A stretch of DNA of 18,488 bases from Ruminococcus sp. AF46-10NS (GTDB lineage Bacteria > Bacillota > Clostridia > Lachnospirales > Lachnospiraceae). The position numbers and the translations under genes were made by a program. The stretch covers positions 1-18,488 of the forward strand of contig NZ_QRNF01000054.1 in the NCBI RefSeq assembly GCF_003474435.1, given 5' to 3'. Numbering within the stretch: the first letter of the stretch is position 1; every line of letters begins with the position of its first letter. Positions 7,162 to 13,158 of this stretch are shown here, piece after piece. The notes beneath the pieces were generated by a model. It was not told the origin of the DNA. It saw only the letters and a list, made by a program, of their open reading frames with translations, and made no database searches.

Positions 7162-7235
7162 ATCTGCTTTCTACCTATTACGATCGACCACTCATTTCCT
7201 TGACAGGTCAGAGCATCCTTTAAATATTAACCTCT

Positions 7236-7307
7236 TTCACATCTCAGCCAGTCATAAGACCGTTGCCTGCTGCTCACCACGGAGAGGTGTGTGAAGATTT
7301 GAGCAGC
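7236..7307 (-). ncRNA. HDV-like self-cleaving ribozyme, copy C
   Basis: P1 GCUGCUC/GAGCAGC perfect, P2 UUCACA/UGUGAA (6 bp; the outer pair seen in copy B is lost), P3 ACC/GGU with loop UCUCCGU. AGGCAAC, P4 CGGUC/GACUG and J4/2 GCUGAGA follow. The predicted cut is between 7308 and 7307. It lies between the BCCT transporter stop and the 395-aa membrane protein start. Confidence 0.85.
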
Positions 7308-7309
7308 TA

Positions 7310-7331
7310 CCGTGTGAGATTACTCACACGG
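7310..7331 (-). other. Hairpin just 5' of ribozyme C cleavage site
   Basis: Stem CCGTGTGAG/CTCACACGG, nine bp, loop TAAT (minus strand), ending two nucleotides before the predicted cut. Compared with copy B the apex is changed, yet the stem is kept. Confidence 0.8.
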
Positions 7332-7372
7332 CCTTTTATTCAATTATACTACCGACTCACACATTTCTCCAG

Positions 7373-8731
7373 TTATTTATCACCTTTTTCTTTTGCCGAC
7401 TTTTCCAAACTTTTCATGTATTTTTTAGCATCCTTCATAAAGCTGACAGTAATCATCACAATAACCGCACCGATTGGAAATGCAGCAACGATACTTACAG
7501 ACTGAAGATTATTCATAGAACTTTCCGCAAACAGCAATGCAATCGGCAGCAGAATCAGAAGAACGCACCACATAAGCTGAATTCCTTTATTCGGTTGTTC
7601 ACCATCTTCCAACTTGTGATAACTATAGCAAGACGCAGTCAGTGCGATTGAATCAAAAGATGTCGCATAGAAGGCAATCATCGTCAAAAGCACAACCACC
7701 ATAATGACCGGTGCGCACGGCATTGTTTTTATGATGCTTACAATCATTCCGTAAAGGTCACCATCAGCCATATACTGTGCAATAAAGTCTGCTTTTCCTG
7801 TAACCTGCATACCCATTGAGTAGTTTCCAAGCACAACAAAGCTCGTCAGAGTTGAGCCAACACCAAATACATAACCACCAAGAATCGTCTGACGCACTGT
7901 TCTGCCACGAGATATATTTCCGATAAAGAACGGAGCTGCCACGCACCATACCATCCAATATGCCCAGTAATAGATTGTCCAGTTCTGTGGGAAGTTAGAA
8001 GTTCTAAGCGGATCAGTAAAGGTCGACAAATCAATGAAATTCTGGATCATCTTACCCAAAGATGCAAATCCAGTCTCAACAATATAGCGTGTTTCTCCAC
8101 CGAATAAAAGGACAAAGGCAATCAGACCAAAGAACATATAAATACAAATGTTAGCCAACTTGCTAATTCCCTTAAATCCATGCAGCAAGGAATAAGTATA
8201 TACAGCACAAGTAATCAGAAGAATAATAATATTAATCACAGTACGGCTAATTGCAACATGGAACAGTTCACCAATAATTGTCGCCATCAACGGAGTTGCA
8301 ACACTGAATGTAGTCGCAGTACCAGCAAGAAGTGCAAATACAGCCAAAAGGTCAATAATTCGGCCAGCCCATCCATCTGTATGCTTTCCCAAAATCGGGC
8401 GGCAAGCTTCTGAATACTTCTGACGATTTCTTTTTCTTACATGAAGCATAAAGCCAAATGCAACAGCCAGCACAAGATAGAAACCCCAAGGAATAAAACT
8501 CCAATGGAAAAGCGGATATACACCTGCCCAATCCTGAATGCTCCCCATTTCCGCAATATGCGGATCAGTTGCGTACAACACCCATTCAGAGAAAGAATAA
8601 AATAAAATGTCTGCTGCAAGACCGCAGGTGAACATCATAGAGCCCCATGCAAAAAAGGAGTACTTCGGTTTCTCATCCGGCTCGCCGAGAACAATGTTTC
8701 CGTACTTCGATCCGGCAATATAAAGTGAAAT
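7373..8731 (-). pseudogene. BCCT-family betaine/choline/carnitine-type transporter, N-terminal part deleted
   Basis: Open BCCT coding sequence begins directly after palindrome copy 4 (ISLYIAGSKYGNIVLGEPDE) and continues without a break to the stop at 7373. Family marks include FYSFSEWVLYATDP, then WTIYYWAYWMVWCVAAPFFI and ISRGRTVRQTILGGYVFGVG, the transporter core containing the aromatic substrate box and the conserved SRGRT motif. BCCT proteins exchange or import trimethylammonium compounds across the membrane. About 450 residues remain of the usual 500 or so. The first two membrane helices are missing and no start codon with a ribosome binding site precedes the remaining frame; the ATG at 8638 is internal. 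A likely N-terminal remnant lies across the palindrome (8752-8807). Substrate cannot be assigned. Confidence 0.88.
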
Positions 8732-8738
8732 TCTTTAT

Positions 8739-8751
8739 GGGGTCTGACCCC
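8739..8751. repeat. GGGGTC palindrome, copy 4
   Basis: Plus-strand GGGGTCTGACCCC preceded by TTCTTTAT. It separates the probable BCCT N-terminal remnant from the BCCT body. With copy 5 it brackets ribozyme D. Confidence 0.9.
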
Positions 8752-8807
8752 GGTACCTTCCTTTTTACATTTACTTGCTTTTTTGTTCTTCTTGCTTTAA
8801 CATTCAT
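8752..8807 (-). pseudogene. Probable BCCT transporter 5' remnant
   Basis: ATG 8807 has AGAGG at good spacing and opens MNVKARRTKKQVNVKRKV, a short basic tail of the kind that precedes the first helix of BCCT transporters. The palindrome follows at once, and the BCCT body resumes beyond it in another frame. If this is the true N-terminus, some 70 codons covering the first two helices were lost at the palindrome. The assignment rests on position and basic character, because the tail is too short for homology. Confidence 0.45.
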
Positions 8808-8810
8808 CTT

Positions 8811-8881
8811 GAATACCTCTTGTGTTTTTAGATTTTACCAACTGGCAGGTCAGTAATAATCTAAATTTACTTGAGGTATTC
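8811..8881. other. Long interrupted hairpin in the BCCT leader
   Basis: Nested inverted repeats: GAATACCTC (8811-8819) with GAGGTATTC (8873-8881), TTTAGATT (8827-8834) with AATCTAAA (8858-8865), and TTAC (8835-8838) with GTAA (8853-8856). On the plus strand it is followed by a T-run, so it could terminate plus-strand transcription. On the minus strand its 3' arm overlaps the AGAGG ribosome binding site of the BCCT start, so it could hide that site. Confidence 0.6.
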
Positions 8882-8941
8882 TTTTTGGTCAATTCCCTTT
8901 ACTCTTTAAAGTATACAGGAAGCTCCTATCCAGAGTTGCAT

Positions 8942-9014
8942 CTTCACATCTCAGCCAGTCATAAGACCGTTGCCTGCTGCTCACCACGGAGAGGTGTTGA
9001 TTCATTCGAGCAGC
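8942..9014 (-). ncRNA. HDV-like ribozyme, copy D, probably impaired
   Basis: P1 GCUGCUC/GAGCAGC, P3 ACC/GGU with loop UCUCCGU, AGGCAAC, P4 CGGUC/GACUG, J4/2 GCUGAGA and the P2' strand UGUGAAG are all present. The P2 5' strand CUUCACA has been replaced by GAAUGAAUCAA, leaving at best UCA-CA/UGUGA with a bulge. Without P2 the double pseudoknot is weak, so this copy is likely slow or inactive. An open frame (9119-8889) happens to run through it because the upstream MT-A70 frame stays open. Confidence 0.7.
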
Positions 9015-9017
9015 GTA

Positions 9018-9033
9018 GGGAGCTACCGCTCCC
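9018..9033 (-). other. Hairpin just 5' of ribozyme D
   Basis: Minus-strand GGGAGC-GGUA-GCUCCC, three nucleotides before the predicted cut. It matches copy A apart from one loop base. The AT-rich small hairpin AUUUC-UAAA-GAAAU lies further upstream as in copy A. Confidence 0.8.
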
Positions 9034-9079
9034 CTTGTTTTGTTTATAATTTCTTTAGAAATGTTTATTTTTTCTTTAT

Positions 9080-9092
9080 GGGGTCTGACCCC
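9080..9092. repeat. GGGGTC palindrome, copy 5
   Basis: Plus-strand GGGGTCTGACCCC within TTCTTTAT...AATGTTC. The MT-A70 frame breaks off here. Confidence 0.9.
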
Positions 9093-9213
9093 AATGTTCT
9101 GCAATTCCTCAATGCTCATGGTGGGATAATGATTTTCCGCCGCGCCCTGTACTTTTTTAGCTGAGTAGCGCCACGGCGGGTCAGCGTAAATGATGGGGTA
9201 CTTTTCGATAGCT
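9093..9213 (-). pseudogene. MT-A70 family adenine methyltransferase, N-terminal fragment
   Basis: The frame reads AIEKYPIIYADPPWRYSAKK, then AAENHYPTMSIEELQNI, and then meets palindrome copy 5. YADPPW is the catalytic DPPW motif of MT-A70 N6-adenine methyltransferases, and HYPTMSxEEL is the typical following block of phage-borne members. The rest (about 130 residues) is absent. No ATG, GTG or TTG is seen at the expected start beside the TAG of the preceding methyltransferase; the frame begins at ATA. It follows the DNA methyltransferase fragment with overlap, an order common in prophages. Confidence 0.8.
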
Positions 9214-9619
9214 ATTCTCCTTTCCCGCCCTCGGCCACGGCCAGCCGCGCCTGCTCGATGCGCTGGGCGGCGATGGTATAGATGGATGGGGCATTTTCAA
9301 AGCAGATGAAACGGCGGCCTGTGTTCATGGCGGCAACGGCAGTCGTGCCGCTGCCCGCGCAGATGTCCGCCACCACAGCTCCACGGGCTTTTGCGTGGGA
9401 TGGATGCCGCCCGTCACCGTCGGCACGAACAGCACATTTCCCGGATAACGCCGCCCATCGCTGGACTCTGAGCCTGTCCGTTCAAACTTGCCGTAGTTTG
9501 TACTGCATCCGCTGCGGGGATTGGTCTTGCGGTACGGCTCCCCATAGGTGAATTGCGGATGGTACACCGGGGACTTCTGATAGAACACCAGAATGTTCTC
9601 GGACTTTTTCAGCGGCGCA
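9212..9619 (-). pseudogene. DNA methyltransferase (N6/N4 type), C-terminal fragment with frameshift
   Basis: The fragment starts just after palindrome copy 6 with NAPLKKSENILVFYQKSPVY, then HPQFTYGEPYRKTNP, then GIHPTQKPVEL. After a change of frame, ADICAGSGTTAVAAMNTGRR follows and it ends QARLAVAEGGKGE-stop. HPTQKPVEL plus AGSGTTAVAAMNTGRRF are the conserved C-terminal motifs (SAM-binding region) of site-specific DNA methyltransferases of the PF01555 type found in phages. The usual stretch of about a dozen residues between KPVEL and ADICAGSGTT is missing, so a small deletion has also shifted the frame. The catalytic DPPY/NPPY half is absent. The GC content is clearly higher than in the surroundings, a sign of transfer. 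Confidence 0.8.
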
Positions 9620-9627
9620 TTCTTTAT

Positions 9628-9640
9628 GGGGTCTGACCCA
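9628..9640. repeat. GGGGTC palindrome, copy 6
   Basis: Plus-strand GGGGTCTGACCCA preceded by TTCTTTAT; the last C of the core is changed. It joins the methyltransferase fragment to an IS66 fragment. Confidence 0.85.
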
Positions 9641-9849
9641 CTGTGTGTGGTGTGGTGTGTGGAAACCGGCCGCTGCGCGGGACTCATCCCATCGTCCTCT
9701 TTGACTGGCAGCCTTCCCGTCATTCTGACCATCCGCGGGAATTCCTGAAGACATTCTCCGGAACTGTGATCACGGATGGATATCAGGTCTACCATAAGCT
9801 TGCAAAAGAACGCCGTGATCTTAAAGTAGCAGGCTGCTGGATCCACGCC
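9641..9849 (+). pseudogene. IS66-family transposase, internal fragment
   Basis: The plus-strand frame THPIVLFDWQPSRHSDHPRE, then FLKTFSGTVITDGYQVYHKL and AGCWIHA matches the central DDE region of IS66 TnpC (usually ILYDYQPxRxxxHPxxFL, then DGYxxYxxL and AGCWAHARR). The first codons appear shifted in frame near 9680. The match ends at CWIHA and continues into unrelated AT-rich sequence. No IS66 ends or companion genes are present, so it is a scar. Besides the small 15352-15603 debris, it is the only recognisable plus-strand coding sequence in the window. Confidence 0.85.
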
Positions 9850-9909
9850 ACGCAAGAATATTCAGTTAACAGCCTACTATTCTTCCAAAATATCTACAGC
9901 ATCCACCTT

Positions 9910-10215
9910 TTAATCTTCGTCTACCCTTTTATATTTTTGTTTTGCATTTTTTAAAGATTCCTCATAGCACTCTAATATTCCATTCGCCCCTTCAATGATA
10001 GATAAACCAATTGCAAATCCTATAACATATCTTTCTGACCAGGATTTATTAAAAAAACTAATCAAATTCACAGCCGCTGAATAAAAATAAAACATCCCTT
10101 TAAATCCATAAACTGTTGCTAATTTAGAATGATCCTCTCTTCTTTTTCCCATAATCAAGCTCACAGCAAGAATTATCGGAATAACTAAATATGTCAAAAC
10201 AAATTCTATATCCAT
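9910..10215 (-). CDS. Hypothetical membrane protein, 101 aa
   Basis: Not recognised. It begins MDIEFVLTYLVIPIILAVSL, one clear membrane helix. Two weaker hydrophobic stretches follow (FYFYSAAVNLISFF and IGFAIGLSIIEGANGI) before a basic tail (EESLKNAKQKYKRVDED). ATG 10215 has AGAGGAGATAATC at ideal spacing. It lies 42 bp after the FHA gene on the same strand, so the two, together with the disrupted membrane protein gene upstream, probably form an operon. Confidence 0.7.
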   Translation of the reverse strand: MDIEFVLTYLVIPIILAVSLIMGKRREDHSKLATVYGFKGMFYFYSAAVNLISFFNKSWSERYVIGFAIGLSIIEGANGILECYEESLKNAKQKYKRVDED

Positions 10216-10257
10216 GATTATCTCCTCTAACCCAATCGATAAAACAGTTGAAGATAA

Positions 10258-10767
10258 CTACTCATTTTCCAAACTTACTTGAAATTCAGTTTCCCCCATA
10301 CTTATCATTGAGTCTTTAGTTAATTTAATAGGCGTCTGTGCTGGTATCTCTTTTCCATCCACATAAGTATGATTTGTACTATTGCAGTCTGTAATAAATA
10401 CATTTCTATTCTTACAAAATATATTTGCATGATACCGGGAAACTCGTCTATCTTCAATATACACATCTGACAGTTCGTTTCGACCAACAGTTATCAGTTG
10501 TTGGTCTTTGAAATTTTCAGTCTTATCGGTTTCTTTTCCGGAAATTTTCAAAAACTTTACCTGTATTTTTTCCCTACCAATGTATGCCCCACCCAAATCA
10601 ATCATCGCTTCAGTACGCATATTTCTTTCAAAATCTATATCAGATTCGTTTTCCTCTTCCTTTTTCAAATGCGCCAATTTTCTAATTTGGTAAAAAGTAC
10701 ATATAAGAACAACAAGCCAAAATATTCCCGAAAAAGCAATTGCACCGTCATTTACATTCTTCAGCAT
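10258..10767 (-). CDS. Membrane-anchored FHA-domain protein
   Basis: 169 aa. An N-terminal membrane segment (GAIAFSGIFWLVVLICTFY, about 8-27) precedes a charged linker and a C-terminal forkhead-associated domain. The domain shows the phosphothreonine-binding pattern LITVGRNELSDVYIEDRRVS, RYHANIF, CNSTNHTYVDGKEI and the late SMGETEFQV strand. FHA domains bind phosphothreonine proteins, so this is probably a membrane-tethered partner in Ser/Thr kinase signalling; no kinase gene is in the window. TTG at 10782 is in frame, but GGAGG is placed for ATG 10767. It overlaps the preceding membrane protein frame by 20 bp. Confidence 0.88.
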   Translation of the reverse strand: MLKNVNDGAIAFSGIFWLVVLICTFYQIRKLAHLKKEEENESDIDFERNMRTEAMIDLGGAYIGREKIQVKFLKISGKETDKTENFKDQQLITVGRNELSDVYIEDRRVSRYHANIFCKNRNVFITDCNSTNHTYVDGKEIPAQTPIKLTKDSMISMGETEFQVSLENE

Positions 10768-11205
10768 AATAGCCTCCAACAAATTGTGAAATACCAGTTA
10801 ATATAAAACTTCCACCGCCAAAAGAATATATTAAAAATTTGCACGAAGCCAGTTCTTCATCAGTTAGTACTTCACCTCTAAAATCCTTTATGTATACATA
10901 CCCATAAAATATACAAAAAAACACAAATACAAATGCCATTGTATATTTTTCAACTTTAACTAATGCGTTTTCATGTATTTCTATTCCTACCTGATGTTCA
11001 AATAAAACAGGTGTTGCTATTCCGAAAAAAAGGCTGCAATCTCTGTAAGCCCTCCTCCTGATTTCTGAACACCAAACATTACACATAACATAATATATAA
11101 CAATAAGGGAAATCCTGACAAAAAAACGGTAAATATAAACCATTTTCCTAAATTTTTGAAACCATTTCGAAATGCTTTATATTGTGTCTTTAATTTCTCG
11201 CTCAT
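10748..11205 (-). pseudogene. Membrane protein gene split by a frameshift at a T7 run
   Basis: From ATG 11205 (AGAAGG eight bases upstream) the frame encodes MSEKLKTQYKAFRNGFKNLG, a membrane helix (FIFTVFLSGFPLLLYIMLCV) and GGGLTEIAAFF. It then stops at TAG because of a run of seven T on the minus strand (plus 11025-11031). The -1 frame continues naturally with ATPVLFEHQVGIEIHENALV, a second helix (MAFVFVFFCIFYGYVYI) and a third glycine-rich one (GGGSFILTGISQFVGGYY), ending at 10748. One additional T would restore a protein of about 150 aa. This may be decay, phase variation or sequence error. No family is recognised. It is the first gene of the FHA-containing group. Confidence 0.7.
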
Positions 11206-11210
11206 TAATG

Positions 11211-11298
11211 TGCCTTCTTTAACTTTTTCTCGCAAAACATGAAATATGAAAAAATGCCTTCTTTAACTTTTTCTCGCAAAACATGAAATATGAAAAAA
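11211..11298. repeat. 44-bp tandem duplication upstream of a membrane protein gene
   Basis: Two identical copies (11211-11254 and 11255-11298). Each contains AAAGAAGG (minus strand), the ribosome binding site of the gene starting at 11205. The duplication therefore copies the translation initiation region and spaces the promoter 44 bp further away. Confidence 0.93.
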
Positions 11299-11558
11299 TA
11301 CCTCAATTATCTGCTGCTTAAATTTCTTATATTTGCTCTTTAAAATTAACAATTATTTTTATTATTGTACTACTTTTTATCTACAATTTCACTTCTCTTT
11401 TATCGACAAAGTTCGACATGCCAAATACCATTTTTCTCAAATTAACTTTCTAAAGTGCTGTGCTATTTTTTTACTGGCATCTTTCGATGCCAGTTTATAA
11501 AAAACGCCCGAGTCAAACTTTATGGAGTAGCCCCATGCTACGCATAATCTATGCTTCA
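11299..11558. other. Intergenic region with one stable hairpin
   Basis: No gene is seen. A nine-bp hairpin ACTGGCATC/GATGCCAGT lies at 11473-11494 with a four-base loop (GAAA on the minus strand). On neither strand is it followed by a clean U-run, so it is not a standard terminator. Around 11518 a short sequence weakly resembles the GGGGTC palindrome but is too altered to count. Confidence 0.6.
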
Positions 11559-12915
11559 TTACCTTATCGCATACTCCAGTTCTTTTCGCTTTTCCAATTT
11601 CAACAAACTCTTCCCCTCCCCCTGTTTCTTATATATCCTATCACTCAGCAGAATATCAATAAATCCTTCCGAATAAGATGCAGCTTCATATACATCAAAA
11701 TAGATATGGACTCCTTCCGGATCCACAAACCATTTCTGTTATGGTAATATTCCAAAGTAAAATCTTCCATTATATAGGGTCTTCTATTCGTATTTTTGCA
11801 TATAGCCTGTTCTTCTTTCAACCTTCTCGCCGCAAGTTCAAGTATCCTATCCTCTGGTAGATTCATCACGTCCTTCAACCCCAATTGTCGTCCTGTAGAC
11901 AGATCAAATGTCATAATATTCCATATTGGAAGTCCATGACAGCCGCCTGTATACCGGTATCGGGAAAAACGAATACAGAGAATTGATGCCTGATTTAATA
12001 ATATTTCAAATCCTATGCCGTCAAAATATGGTTCTTTCTCACCGTCTATCATTTTTTCCAGCTCTTGTTTCCGACCAATCCATTCTTCTTTTACATCTTC
12101 ATAATAATTACGAATGCAACTGTTGATATACTTCAAAGCACAGGGTTCTTCATCCAGACCAACTGCTTTCACCACAGGTAAGGTCCAGACTGTATTTATC
12201 ATTACCCGATCGTTATCATAAATTTCCCACTCTTTTTCCTGGACAACGATTTCTACTTCCTCCAATCCGCTTTTCTCAGAAAATTCTATAATATTCTGGC
12301 GCACTTCTTCCGCATCATGATAAAATAGTATTTTTTGCCCTGTATTTTCCTCAAAAAAATTGTAAAGCCACTTTTTATTCTCATTACCATGAAAAATCTT
12401 ATCCTTTGTCACGAAAATATAATCTGCAGGATGCTCTTTCGCATAATCAATCAACGAAAACCAAATTACTGCATCCTTAAATTCTTTATCCGCTTTTCCT
12501 TTTACCCCTTCGAATGGAGGCAACTTTTTTATAGAAGTTTCAAGTATATTTTGGAACTGAGCATCCTTACAGACTGGTAATATCTCAATCTTTTCCTCTG
12601 CAAGATACTGATCTGCCTGTCTGCGCAACTCAATTTCATATTCATCCGGAGTATACCGAAAATCAAATGAAAAAGATCTTTTAACTGCATCGCATATTGT
12701 TCTACGGTATCATATACCTTTCGATATGCTTCTATCTCATGCTGCAACAATTCGCGGTATACCAATTCTGGAAGCAACACCTCACATTTATCAATACATT
12801 TCTTATTTCTTGAGAGATCATACATCTCATAAAAATCTGAATTCAGTTCAAATTTTTCCAGATTCTTATATTTTGAAATATTTAAAAAATTTGTATCCAG
12901 TGAAATATAAATCAT
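11559..12915 (-). pseudogene. PIN-domain plus DUF3298-domain protein, two frameshifts
   Basis: ATG 12915 follows AGAGG and overlaps the stop of the preceding frame. MIYISLDTNFLNISKYKNLE is the first PIN strand with its acidic Asp-Thr-Asn. CEVLLPELVYRELLQHEIEA is the second conserved block. The frame is then lost at four A on the minus strand (plus 12679-12682); the -1 frame continues KRSFSFDFRYTPDEYEIELR and carries the PIN C-terminal Asp block (FKDAVIWFSLIDYA, YIFVTKDKIF). The layout resembles the DUF4935 (PIN_12) family. Residues from about 260 match DUF3298 (YRYTGGCHGLPIWNIMTFDL, TGRQLGLKDVM). Near 11733 a second -1 change leads to VDPEGVHIYFDVYEAASYSE, the true DUF3298 end, stopping at TAA 11559. 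The intact protein would have about 450 residues: a candidate ribonuclease fused to a beta domain also seen in RsiV/PdaC-type proteins. Confidence 0.8.
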
Positions 12916-13150
12916 TTCTTATCCTCTATAACCTCATAGTAATACATATGTACTACCATCAGAAACTTGTGTATTCTATGGCCATTATGATTTTGTTTCA
13001 AAAACGTAAGCACCTGCACAGCATTCCGGAAACATTTTATGGATAACAACTGTGCCGAACAGGTAATCCGACCTTTTACCATTGGTCGAAAAAACTTTGT
13101 AATGACCGAAGCCTCCAACGGTGCAAAGGCAAGCGCAATATTGATGACCT
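12912..13150 (-). pseudogene. Small open frame between ptuB and the PIN gene, possibly a remnant
   Basis: The frame is open from just after the ptuB stop: SYQVINIALAFAPLEASVIT, then RNAVQVLTFLKQNHNGHRIH and finally MVVHMYYYEVIEDKK. Its TGA overlaps the PIN start as ATGA. That overlap suggests real translational coupling. The candidate starts are poor: TTG 13118 coincides with a GGAGG-like string, and ATG 13082 has no site. I recognise no domain. It may be a short real protein or the end of a gene that lost its 5' part. Confidence 0.35.
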
Positions 13151-13158
13151 GATAACTG

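Noticed and set aside
7846..8034. Other-strand and other-frame open frames inside the BCCT, protease, ptuA and 395-aa genes
   Set aside because: They are shadows of strongly supported genes and have no ribosome binding site or domain.
8889..9119. A 76-aa open frame (MSIEELQNIGVRPHK...) covering ribozyme D
   Set aside because: Its first codons are the MT-A70 fragment and the rest is the palindrome and ribozyme read in an open frame by chance; no domain or ribosome binding site supports it.
11025..11031. Programmed -1 frameshifting at the T7 run
   Set aside because: The bases around the run do not give a full X XXY YYZ heptamer in the reading frame (the codon before is GCC) and no downstream stimulator was seen; an indel is simpler.
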